DNA from: Planctomycetota bacterium
GTDB lineage: Bacteria; Planctomycetota; Planctomycetia; Pirellulales; Pirellulaceae
Length of the DNA: 45,096 bases
Assembly (NCBI GenBank): GCA_029259935.1
Contig: JAJDEH010000481.1
Location: forward strand, 1 to 45,096
Reading direction: 5' to 3'
Shown piece after piece: positions 37,966 to 45,096 of this stretch. A program made the position numbers and the translations under genes. The stretch's first letter is position 1. Each line of letters starts with the position of its first letter. Under the pieces are notes generated by a model. It saw only the letters and a list, made by a program, of their open reading frames with translations. It was not told the DNA's origin and made no database searches.

Positions 37966-40269
37966 TTATTCCGACAGCGAGTTTGCCGAGGCGGGCTTGA
38001 AAGTCTGAACGTGATTGTCTCGTGTGGCCGTCTCCCGCGTCAAGCCGCGGAACCACCACAGCAGGGCTAAAGTGGATGCTCCGCCAATCGCGACGACGGA
38101 CCAATGATAAATGAATCCATCGCCCACCGTGCGGAACAGGTGCCGCAGCACCGGATGCCGCTCGATTTGGGCTGGGTCAAACTGCGTGATCGTGAATGAC
38201 AGCGAATTCGACGTCACGTGAAACAGAATACCGGCCAGCAGGCTACGGCTCTGTACCACGATGTAACCAATCACCACGCCAACGATGCAGGCCGTGAGCG
38301 ATTGTTGAAGTAGGAAATGAGTGACACCGAAGAACACGCTGCTGACAATAATCGGCATCCATTTTCGCCCCGAGCTTTGCAGACCGGACAAAATAAATCC
38401 GCGAAACGCCAGTTCTTCACAAATCGCCGGCACCAGCGCAAATAGCGCCAAGACACACCAAAAGTTCGGCGCGCCACCTATCAGGCCTTCCAGCGACTTG
38501 AGTTGCATCTTGGTCGCATCGGCCACCGGATAAAGCAACTGAACTCCCTCGGCCAGGAGTACATACAGGGGATGAAACATCACTGCCAACAACATGGCCG
38601 CCGGTAATACAAACAACTTCGGCATCCGCAGTTTCAATGTCCGCACGGGGCTACGTGTTAACATCACGGCCATCAACACGGCCGGAGTGGCAATCAACCC
38701 GATTTGCATCGCCAGCGTGGATATCGCCAGGTCGGACCAATCCGCGGGAGGCGGCATGTAAAGCCCGGCAAAAAAGCGAATCAGCAGCAGCACGACACCA
38801 CACATCAGGGCTTCGCTAAACGTCGGTGTATTCCCTCGATCGCGAACCAAGTGCCGGAACCAGAGGCCGACATCCCATCGTTCGCTTTCGCGAAACAGCA
38901 CCGATTCGTTGTTGAACTGGTTAACCGCCCAGCGGCCCGCCAGCCAACAGCACAGCGACGTCACCGCAATAACAGGAATCGAAAAGTGAAGGGCGTCCCA
39001 ATATTGCCCTTCTATCAATTTCCGCAACAACAGGATCATACCGGTGACCGGAATCACACTGGTTCCCAGGTTCAGTTCCACGCCCGGCAACATGGGCAAC
39101 ATCATCAATGGCAAGGAGATCAACAACAACGGCATCAGGTAGTACTGGCCCTCCTTGCTGCTGCGAGCAAACGCGGCCACGGCCAGCGACAACGCGCTAA
39201 ACAACGCGGAAATCGGGATCAGAGCCACCACGAGCCACCCCATCGAAGCAATCGGCGGCGGGCCGAGTTGAAGCTGGCTTGCGAACCCTTGATTGCCGGC
39301 CAACTGTTGGATCAGGAAGAAACCGGTGATGCCCATGCTGGCCAAGTTCAGCAACGATGTGGCGATGCTAAACGACATGATGGTCAACAGCTTGCCCCAC
39401 ACGATTTCGTTCCGCTGAGCGGGGCTGCTAAGCAATGTCTCCAGGGTTCCCCGTTCCTTTTCTCCCGCGCACAAGTCGACGGCGGGATAAAACGCGCCGG
39501 TCAATGCCCAGATCAACACCACGAAGGGCAACACTTTGGACCATACGGCGGCGCGCAGATTGGAATCCTCGGCGACATCAACCTCCACGAGTTCAAGCGG
39601 CTGGGTGGCCGCGACTGGAACATGCACGGCCTCAAGATTGTGCTGTGTGATTCGCTTGGTCCACCGCGCCAGGACGTCGCCCACGCGGCTCTTTGCGATG
39701 CGCGATTTGTCGGCGGCCGTGTTGGCGAAAACGACGGGCTGCGGAATGGCATCAAGAGCAAGCGGGCCTTCTTCGGGTTGGCGGTCGCGGTCGCCCAGAT
39801 GCTGACGAATTCGCTCCAGCTTGACGGAAAAATCCGGCGGAAAGTAAACCACCGCATCTACTTTTCCAGCTTGAATTGCTTGCTGCGCCGTTCCGTCGAG
39901 GACATGTAACGAAGCCCGCTCCCAATCTAGAGACTTCTCGGTCATGATCTGGCCGACTTTGGCATGTACCTCGGCGGGCAGTTTCTCGTCGATGACGAGT
40001 TGCAGCAGAAGAGCCTCATTGGGTAAACAAAACTCGCCGGCGAACTGGTTTTCTTCAATTAGCGCCGGAGTCGACGGCAGCCCTTCCGCGCCAATAATCC
40101 AGATGCGTGTGGGATGCTCTTGCATGAATTGAGCCACCTGTACCAGACTCATTCCCAACAGCGGATAGAGCAGCAATGGCAGCACGGCGATCGTGAACAA
40201 GGTCCGACGATCACGCAATTGGTCGCGCAATTCGCGGAGGTAGATCAACTTGATATTTGATAGCTTCAT
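37966..40269 (-). CDS. ABC-2-type transporter permease fused to CPBP intramembrane protease
   Basis: A 767-aa membrane protein. Residues about 1-440 are a NatB/ABC-2-type permease: a first TM helix (25-43), a large extracytoplasmic domain (44-230), then a set of TM helices with the family-typical PAVDLCAGEKERGTLETLL loop. Residues about 490-740 are a CPBP (CAAX-type/Abi) intramembrane metalloprotease domain with EELAFR (618-623), His651 in FGVTHF and His684 in LFHVTSN, the expected glutamate and histidine set. The two functions in one chain suggest that substrates are processed while being exported. It is 13 bp downstream of the ATPase gene. The type of cargo is unknown. Confidence 0.9.
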   Translation of the reverse strand: MKLSNIKLIYLRELRDQLRDRRTLFTIAVLPLLLYPLLGMSLVQVAQFMQEHPTRIWIIGAEGLPSTPALIEENQFAGEFCLPNEALLLQLVIDEKLPAEVHAKVGQIMTEKSLDWERASLHVLDGTAQQAIQAGKVDAVVYFPPDFSVKLERIRQHLGDRDRQPEEGPLALDAIPQPVVFANTAADKSRIAKSRVGDVLARWTKRITQHNLEAVHVPVAATQPLELVEVDVAEDSNLRAAVWSKVLPFVVLIWALTGAFYPAVDLCAGEKERGTLETLLSSPAQRNEIVWGKLLTIMSFSIATSLLNLASMGITGFFLIQQLAGNQGFASQLQLGPPPIASMGWLVVALIPISALFSALSLAVAAFARSSKEGQYYLMPLLLISLPLMMLPMLPGVELNLGTSVIPVTGMILLLRKLIEGQYWDALHFSIPVIAVTSLCCWLAGRWAVNQFNNESVLFRESERWDVGLWFRHLVRDRGNTPTFSEALMCGVVLLLIRFFAGLYMPPPADWSDLAISTLAMQIGLIATPAVLMAVMLTRSPVRTLKLRMPKLFVLPAAMLLAVMFHPLYVLLAEGVQLLYPVADATKMQLKSLEGLIGGAPNFWCVLALFALVPAICEELAFRGFILSGLQSSGRKWMPIIVSSVFFGVTHFLLQQSLTACIVGVVIGYIVVQSRSLLAGILFHVTSNSLSFTITQFDPAQIERHPVLRHLFRTVGDGFIYHWSVVAIGGASTLALLWWFRGLTRETATRDNHVQTFKPASANSLSE

Positions 40270-40282
40270 GGAGACGAGAGGG

Positions 40283-41050
40283 TCAGGTGGCCACCGCGGT
40301 CGCTGCGGGAAATTCGTCGTGGTCTGATATCAATCGAAAGAACAACTCTTCCAAGTCGCGTTCTCCGTGGCGATCCTGCAGTTCTTCAAGAGGGCCTTCG
40401 GTAAGAATATTCCCTCGGTAAAGAATCGCGATCCGATCGCACAGACGTTCCGCCTCGCGCATGATGTGCGTGGAAAAGATGATGCACTTGCCCTGGTCTC
40501 GCAACTGGGCCACGATCTTCAGCAAGGCGCGGGCGACCAGCACGTCGAGTCCCACCGTGGCCTCGTCGAAAATCAACACCGGCGGATCATGGACAATCGC
40601 GCGGGCGATAGAGACTTTCTGCTTCATGCCGGTCGACATCTTCGCGCCCAGCACGTCGCGAAATTCATTCATCTGCAGTCGGTTGAAAATGTTTTCCATC
40701 CGATCGTGCAACTCGTCGTCGTCGATGCCATACAGCCGGCCGAAATATTCCACCATCTCCCAGCCTGTCATCCGGTCGTACACGGCGGTGTTCGTCGACA
40801 CGAAACCGATCTGGTAGCGAACTTTTTCCGGATCGGTTTCAACGTTGTATCCGTTGACGCGCGCGATTCCGCTGGTGGGCCGCAGTACGGTGCTGAGAAT
40901 TCGTAGCGCCGTGGTCTTCCCCGCGCCGTTCGGTCCCAGCAAGCCGAACACTTCCCCCGATGCCGCCTCGAAGTCGACTTTGTCGAGTGCGACAAAGCTG
41001 CCCCTGCGCAAATCGTCGTAGCTTTTGGTTAGCTGGCGAACATGAATCAT
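40283..41050 (-). CDS. ABC transporter ATP-binding protein, NatA-like
   Basis: A 255-aa ATPase with all ABC motifs: P-loop GPNGAGKTT (39-47), signature MSTGM (138-142), Walker B VLIFDEAT (158-165) and H-loop His195. The region after the P-loop, [15 protein letters not shown], lacks the usual Q-loop glutamine. The Na+-exporter ATPase NatA shows a similar form (from memory). It pairs with the permease-CPBP fusion gene 13 bp downstream to form one exporter. The start is ATG 41050; a second in-frame candidate is not evident. A 17-bp tandem duplication lies 41-74 bp upstream. Sodium or a lipid or peptide cargo are possible. Confidence 0.93.
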   Translation of the reverse strand: MIHVRQLTKSYDDLRRGSFVALDKVDFEAASGEVFGLLGPNGAGKTTALRILSTVLRPTSGIARVNGYNVETDPEKVRYQIGFVSTNTAVYDRMTGWEMVEYFGRLYGIDDDELHDRMENIFNRLQMNEFRDVLGAKMSTGMKQKVSIARAIVHDPPVLIFDEATVGLDVLVARALLKIVAQLRDQGKCIIFSTHIMREAERLCDRIAILYRGNILTEGPLEELQDRHGERDLEELFFRLISDHDEFPAATAVAT

Positions 41051-41090
41051 CGAGCGACATCCGTTGGGGCCACGTCGCCGTGGCGATATT

Positions 41091-41124
41091 ACTTTGGCAA
41101 CATCGAGACTTTGGCAACATCGAG
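41091..41124. repeat. 17-bp perfect tandem duplication upstream of the ABC ATPase gene
   Basis: actttggcaacatcgag occupies 41091-41107 and 41108-41124 with no spacer, in the putative 5' leader of the minus-strand ABC transporter operon. No -10/-35 pair could be fixed across it. Confidence 0.9.
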
Positions 41125-41330
41125 AGTCGCCATGACTGCTTATTTCTCGGAACTCATATCACAGCCTACCTTACCCAGCGAAATTGTAGGTCTCGCTCGC
41201 CGATCGTGGCGTCCATCTTTCAAGATCGCCGACCAACTTGCTAGCAGCGCTGAAAAATCCGCCGATCCGAGGGGGCAACCTTTGGTGAAAGCTACCTCGT
41301 GGCGACCGGGTCGCGCGGAACAGGCCGGTT

Positions 41331-42902
41331 ATGCCGAAAGCAGAGTCGCCGGCCCTCTTCTTAAACCTGGAAATATGGCGGCCGTCCAGGCCCGCAGCGC
41401 GCGAAGACTTCTTCACAAGGTACAGTTTTCCAGAGTTTTCTTTGGAACAAACCAACAAGAGTGTGAAGCAAGCCGTGAACGAAACAACGCCCACGTCGGA
41501 TCTGGCCGGATCTTACTACAACGGACACGCGCAATCGAATGAAATGGACGAAGCCGATCCCGTTCCCTTGGGAATGGGAGAAGCGCGGACTGATCAATTC
41601 GAATTGGAATCGACGCGAGAGGCGCTGCCCGCCAAAAGGCAGGATGAATTCGTCCCGCTGGAGCCCACCACGCTGGCCCAAAGCAAGCTGACAGTCAACG
41701 ACGTGGAACCGCTGCTGCTGAAGACGCTACTGAATGCAGGTTCCGCGACGGGCAGAAGACTTGCGGAGCAAATTCGGCTGCCGTTCGGGTTGGTGCATGG
41801 CATCCTGGACGGTCTGAAGCACCAAATGCTGGTCAGCTACAAAAACGCGGCGGCCATGGGCGACTATGAATACGAATTGAGCCAAGCGGGCACGGAACGC
41901 GCCCGGCGGTTCAGCGATCAGTGTACATATTTCGGCGCCGCGCCCGTCGCATTGGAGGACTACGTGGACAGCGTGGCCAAGCAGGCGCTGCGCAAAGCAA
42001 AGCCGCGATTCCGGGACGTTCGCGCCGGTTTTTCCGACTTGCTGCTGGCTCCAGAAGTGATCAGCAACATCGGGCAGGCCGTTAATGCCGGACAATCTCT
42101 GTTTTTGTATGGCGCGCCGGGCAACGGCAAAACCAGCATCGCGGAAAGGCTGATGCGTTGCGTGGGCGAGGCGATCTGGATTCCTCGAACTATCGCGGTC
42201 GGACGAGAAATTATTCGTCTGTTTGATCCCACCAGCCACAATGAACTGCCCAGCGAAGAATCCGAAGATCTGCTGAAGTCCACCAGAATTGACCAGCGCT
42301 GGGTCCGCATACAGCGGCCGACCGTGGTGGTTGGCGGTGAATTGACGTTGGAACATTTAGAGGTCACCACGAATTCCACCACGGGCATACACGAAGCTCC
42401 GCTTCAGTTCAAAGCCAATTGCGGTGCCCTAGTGATTGATGACTTCGGCAGACAGCGAATTAGCAAAGCACAACTTCTGAACCGCTGGATCGTCCCCATG
42501 GAAAAGAGGATTGATCATTTGGCCTTGCCTTCGGGCCGCCAATTCAATGTCCCTTTTGAACAGTTGCTGGTGTTCGCGACCAACCTCGATCCCAAGCAAC
42601 TTGTCGACGAAGCATTTTTGCGTCGCATTCCGTACAAAATCGAAGTGTGCGATCCGAGCGAAGAAGACTTCGCCCTGTTGTTCGATCAACAGTCCGCCGC
42701 CATGGGCCTGCCTCGAAACCCGAACGCCGCCAGCTATCTGATCAGCGAACACTTCCTCACCGCTGGGCGCCCGTTTCGCTTCTGTTATGTCCGCGACTTG
42801 CTCGAACGAGTGCAGAATTTCTGCGAATTTCACGAACGGCCGCTGGAATTGTCAGAAGAAGTCTTGGATACGGCCGTTTCCAGCTATTTTGCCGGACTGT
42901 AG
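41331..42902 (+). CDS. AAA ATPase with N-terminal winged-helix-like domain
   Basis: A protein of up to 523 aa (ATG 41331; start uncertain, since residues 1-50 are Arg/Pro-rich and a GTG at 41463 would give a shorter form). Residues about 60-120 are low-complexity acidic. A helix-turn-helix (about 125-195, RLAEQIRLPFGLVHGILDGL) looks like a winged helix. The AAA ATPase domain has Walker A GAPGNGKTS (261-269), Walker B LVIDDFGR (378-385), a sensor-like VFATNLDPKQLVDEAFLRR and a C-terminal helical region. It is not a FtsK/EssC-type motor. The sequence looks like a planctomycete-specific ATPase of unknown role. It is next to the M24 peptidase gene, 154 bp downstream. Confidence 0.82.
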   Translation: MPKAESPALFLNLEIWRPSRPAAREDFFTRYSFPEFSLEQTNKSVKQAVNETTPTSDLAGSYYNGHAQSNEMDEADPVPLGMGEARTDQFELESTREALPAKRQDEFVPLEPTTLAQSKLTVNDVEPLLLKTLLNAGSATGRRLAEQIRLPFGLVHGILDGLKHQMLVSYKNAAAMGDYEYELSQAGTERARRFSDQCTYFGAAPVALEDYVDSVAKQALRKAKPRFRDVRAGFSDLLLAPEVISNIGQAVNAGQSLFLYGAPGNGKTSIAERLMRCVGEAIWIPRTIAVGREIIRLFDPTSHNELPSEESEDLLKSTRIDQRWVRIQRPTVVVGGELTLEHLEVTTNSTTGIHEAPLQFKANCGALVIDDFGRQRISKAQLLNRWIVPMEKRIDHLALPSGRQFNVPFEQLLVFATNLDPKQLVDEAFLRRIPYKIEVCDPSEEDFALLFDQQSAAMGLPRNPNAASYLISEHFLTAGRPFRFCYVRDLLERVQNFCEFHERPLELSEEVLDTAVSSYFAGL

Positions 42903-43056
42903 GCCACTTTCGTCGAAAGTCACGCCTGCCGACAACGGCCAATTGTTGAATTTCCGCCGCGCGTCTAAAGTAACTGCTGACGCGCAACCGCGCTAGAGTC
43001 ACCCTCACGAGCGTGACTGATTAGCGTTACCTAGCCCCTTTCGATCGAGGCGGAAA

Positions 43057-44172
43057 ATGGATCCCTTTGAGGTTGATGTGGCCGCGTGTCGCGGCAGACA
43101 GCAGCGGCTGATCGCGGAAATGCAACGACGTAATCTTGATTTGGCGATTGTCACTCAAAACGAACACGTTCAGTGGCTGGCCGGGCCTCGATTCGCTTGG
43201 CTGTTCCAACCCGTGGCGGCACTGTCGGTGGATGGGAAACTAACACTGGTAGTTCCCCAGAAAAAAATCCCCGAAATGGCCGCGGCTGATGACATCGTGC
43301 CCTACGAAGCACAATGGCACTCGACCTTGCGGAACGACCAGCGGCAAGCTTCTTCCGAGGTCTTGCTGAACGCGCTGGGATCCGCAGCTTCGGCAAGGCG
43401 AATCGGCGTCGAATTCTCCACATTTACGAAGCATTTAGAGGGATCCCTGGCGGCCGAATTTTTCGATATCGAACCGGACCTCTATCGTCTCCGCCGCCGT
43501 AAGGACGCGGATGAACTGGCCAGAATCCGCCAGGCGATCTCGGGTACCGAGCGGATGTACGAACGAGCGCGGCAAATCATCCAGCCGGGCGTGAGCGAAC
43601 TTGAAGTCTTTAATCAACTGCAATCGGCGGCCGTCGAGGAATTCGGCGAAATGCTGACCGGAACCGGCAACGACTATCAGTGTGGATCGCGCGGCGGTCC
43701 GCCACGATCGGGCCGTGTGGCGGAAGCGGGCGAGCTATATATCCTGGACCTTGGCCCCGCCTTCCGTGGCTATTTCGCGGACAACGCCCGCACCATTGCT
43801 GTTACCAGCGTCAGCGATGAGCAACGGGTCGCGTGGGAACATGTGACTGCCGTGTTTCAACATGTCGAAGAAAACGTGCGCCCGGGCAAGAGCGCAAAGC
43901 AATTGTTCCAGGAAGTTCAGAGTCTATTGGATCAAGCACCGGTCGGAGTCTTCAATCACCACTTGGGACATGGAATCGGCTTGTTTCCACATGAGGCTCC
44001 GCACTTGAATCCCAACTGGGATGACTCGTTCGAGATCGGGGACGTGTTCACCGCGGAACCAGGCTTGTATGCTCCTGAACTACGAGCGGGAATGCGAATC
44101 GAAAACGACTATTTGGTCGTCGAATCAGGAGTGGAATTGCTAACCAAGTTTTCAACGGCTCTTAGCGATTAG
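43057..44172 (+). CDS. M24 family metallopeptidase (Xaa-Pro peptidase type)
   Basis: A 371-aa peptidase with an N-terminal creatinase-like domain (1-140) and a C-terminal pita-bread domain. The five metal ligands are visible: Asp in LDLGPAFRG, Asp in YFADNARTI, His in GHGIGLFPH, Glu in TAEPGLY and Glu in MRIENDYLV. These should bind two metal ions, and the enzyme should cut Xaa-Pro or similar N-terminal bonds. It lacks a signal peptide, so it is probably cytosolic. The N-terminal segment RFAWLFQPVAALSVDG is typical of the aminopeptidase P-like group. It is convergent with the last gene, 44 bp away. Confidence 0.92.
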   Translation: MDPFEVDVAACRGRQQRLIAEMQRRNLDLAIVTQNEHVQWLAGPRFAWLFQPVAALSVDGKLTLVVPQKKIPEMAAADDIVPYEAQWHSTLRNDQRQASSEVLLNALGSAASARRIGVEFSTFTKHLEGSLAAEFFDIEPDLYRLRRRKDADELARIRQAISGTERMYERARQIIQPGVSELEVFNQLQSAAVEEFGEMLTGTGNDYQCGSRGGPPRSGRVAEAGELYILDLGPAFRGYFADNARTIAVTSVSDEQRVAWEHVTAVFQHVEENVRPGKSAKQLFQEVQSLLDQAPVGVFNHHLGHGIGLFPHEAPHLNPNWDDSFEIGDVFTAEPGLYAPELRAGMRIENDYLVVESGVELLTKFSTALSD

Positions 44173-44185
44173 CCGTAGCGAATCA

Positions 44186-44204
44186 AAGCGAGCGCAACTC
44201 GCTT
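44186..44204. terminator. Hairpin between convergent genes, possible shared terminator
   Basis: AAGCGAG (44186-44192), loop CGCAA, CTCGCTT (44198-44204) form a 7-bp perfect stem in the 44-bp gap between the M24 gene and the last gene. There is no T-tract, so termination is uncertain. Confidence 0.35.
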
Positions 44205-44216
44205 GCCCCCGCACCT

Positions 44217-45096
44217 CTAATGCCAGATCCAGAGATTAGGCCGGGCGTTTTGCAGGCGTCGCACGGCTTCGGCCGAAACGCTGGTCCGAAGAAGAACGAG
44301 ATACTTCAATTTGGGCATGCCGTCCAGGTACTTGATTCCCTGGTCGGTCACCTGAGTGCCCTCCAGATCCAAGACTTCGACTTCTGGCAGGTTCTCAATT
44401 TGCAGCAAGCCGTTGTCGCCGAGTTCGCTACCCTTCTTGCTGATAACCAACCGTTTGGAAAACGGAGGCGTGAACTGACGCCAGAACGTCGCTCGGCGGA
44501 TTTCCAACATCAGCGCCCAGGGACTCGCCACGCGGGCCACCGCTTCGCCGGTGGACTCGTTTTCTCTTTTCCCGCGCATCGCCAAAGCCACAATCCCAAT
44601 GGCGGAAGAAATCAAGCCGCCAAACACGGCCAAGCACACCAGGCCAAAGAAGAGCGGCCCGAGCAACGATGAGCCCAAAACGCCACATAAAAGAGTGAAT
44701 CCCACAACGAACAGAGCCAAGAAGACATAGACCGTCGTTCGCGAAGTCCCCTCGTGAAGCTGCGACCCGAACCAGCCCGAAAAACCCTTTTCCGTTTCCG
44801 CGACGACCGGCTCGGGCGGCTGTTTGTAGCCGCACCCGGGACAGACATCCATGTCGGGTTCCAATGGCGCGTGACAGTTGAGGCACTTCTTCTGCAATCG
44901 AATCGTGTATGGAGCCGCCGTCGGAACGGGAGCCAATGAGCCGCTACCGGGCGGTGCGTTCGCCATCGGAGACTGCGAGGGCATCCCGCCGGATTGCTGT
45001 TCGAACAAAGGCGACTGAGCCGCCGGCGTTTGCGGATTGGGTGCTTGCGGCCGCTGGGGCGCGGGCGAAAGCGGGCTGGTTGGCGGTCCCGTCAGG
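44217..45096 (-). CDS. Zinc-ribbon, membrane and leucine-rich-repeat protein (5' truncated by window edge)
   Basis: The frame stays open to the right end of the window (from 45095 inward), so the gene starts beyond it; the TTG at 45008 is not needed as a start. The visible N-terminal part is Pro/Gln/Ala-rich (PAPQRPQAPNPQTP). A zinc ribbon follows with CLNC and CPGC pairs. Two or three TM helices come next (VYVFLALFVVGFTLLCGVLG, then FFGLVCLAVFGGLISSAIGI). The C-terminal 80 residues are leucine-rich-repeat-like: EVEVLDLEGTQVTDQGIKYL, then LKYLVLLRTSVSAEAVRRL. Such zinc-ribbon/TM/LRR proteins are common in planctomycetes; their role is unknown. The LRR would lie on one side of the membrane and the ribbon probably in the cytosol. 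Confidence 0.8.
   Translation of the reverse strand, partial: LTGPPTSPLSPAPQRPQAPNPQTPAAQSPLFEQQSGGMPSQSPMANAPPGSGSLAPVPTAAPYTIRLQKKCLNCHAPLEPDMDVCPGCGYKQPPEPVVAETEKGFSGWFGSQLHEGTSRTTVYVFLALFVVGFTLLCGVLGSSLLGPLFFGLVCLAVFGGLISSAIGIVALAMRGKRENESTGEAVARVASPWALMLEIRRATFWRQFTPPFSKRLVISKKGSELGDNGLLQIENLPEVEVLDLEGTQVTDQGIKYLDGMPKLKYLVLLRTSVSAEAVRRLQNARPNLWIWH

Noticed and set aside
38704..39909. 401-codon His/Gln-rich frame on the plus strand
   Set aside because: Antisense to the permease-CPBP gene, whose domains are clear; the frame is a by-product of its codon use.
41331..42902. AAA ATPase as the motor of the WXD operon
   Set aside because: It lacks the FtsK/SpoIIIE features of EssC/EccC and is 11 kb away with unrelated genes between.
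42906..42920. 6-bp hairpin (ACTTTC, loop GTC, GAAAGT) right after the AAA ATPase stop as terminator
   Set aside because: Stem is short and no T-tract follows; too weak to list as a feature.

Overview
The window is chromosomal DNA from a planctomycete, most likely of the Pirellulales type. The evidence is the gene content: a DUF4159/MoxR/DUF58/BatA/glutamine-amidotransferase-like cluster, NPYxSP-type motifs in membrane proteins, a formylglycine sulfatase, a redoxin/cytochrome c/copper-type lipoprotein, a SET-domain protein and an ECF-type sigma factor. I found no rRNA, tRNA, CRISPR array, integrase, transposase or prophage gene. Gene content and reading-frame use look like ordinary core and lineage-specific chromosome rather than an acquired island.

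Layout. 1-12.3 kb (+): the end of a peptidase MA/TPR protein, then a tightly packed, partly translation-coupled run: DUF4159, MoxR ATPase, DUF58, BatA-like vWA protein, a 1,261-aa Gln-rich DUF4175-like membrane coiled-coil protein, and a vWA/GATase-like membrane protein. It reads as one envelope-associated MoxR-vWA machine. 12.3-15.1 kb: a small YcxB-like membrane protein (-), a caspase/C13-like peptidase (+) and a zinc-ribbon multi-TM protein (+). 15.1-18.5 kb (-): a TrhO-RluA fusion for RNA modification and an SGNH-hydrolase-like protein. 18.6-21.5 kb (+): a secreted sulfatase and a secreted cyclophilin. 21.6-24.5 kb (-): an SDR dehydrogenase and an envelope protein with two SurA/parvulin-like units, the latter with a good promoter and an intrinsic terminator. 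24.8-29.0 kb: a methyltransferase (+), a CrtI-type oxidoreductase (-), a SET protein (+) and a PDZ protein (-).

29.4-30.5 kb (-) holds a three-gene, ATGA-coupled operon of small helical proteins. Two of them carry a WxD-(x)5-F hairpin signature that matches the WXG100/ESAT-6 layout, flanking a coiled-coil protein. It has its own sigma70-like promoter and is divergent from fhs (formate-tetrahydrofolate ligase). I consider it the best candidate for an undescribed system. 32.3-36.1 kb (-): a Gfo/Idh/MocA oxidoreductase, a sigma factor and a redoxin-cytochrome c-copper-type lipoprotein. 36.4-41.1 kb: a small hypothetical gene (+), then (-) an ABC exporter pair (NatA-like ATPase; permease fused to a CPBP protease) followed by an amidohydrolase. 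41.3-44.2 kb (+): a winged-helix AAA ATPase and an M24 peptidase. The window ends inside a zinc-ribbon/LRR membrane protein (-).

A sequence-level oddity is at least six short perfect tandem duplications (11-25 bp units), most of them at gene boundaries. All functional calls come from reading translated sequence and motifs; no database search was run.
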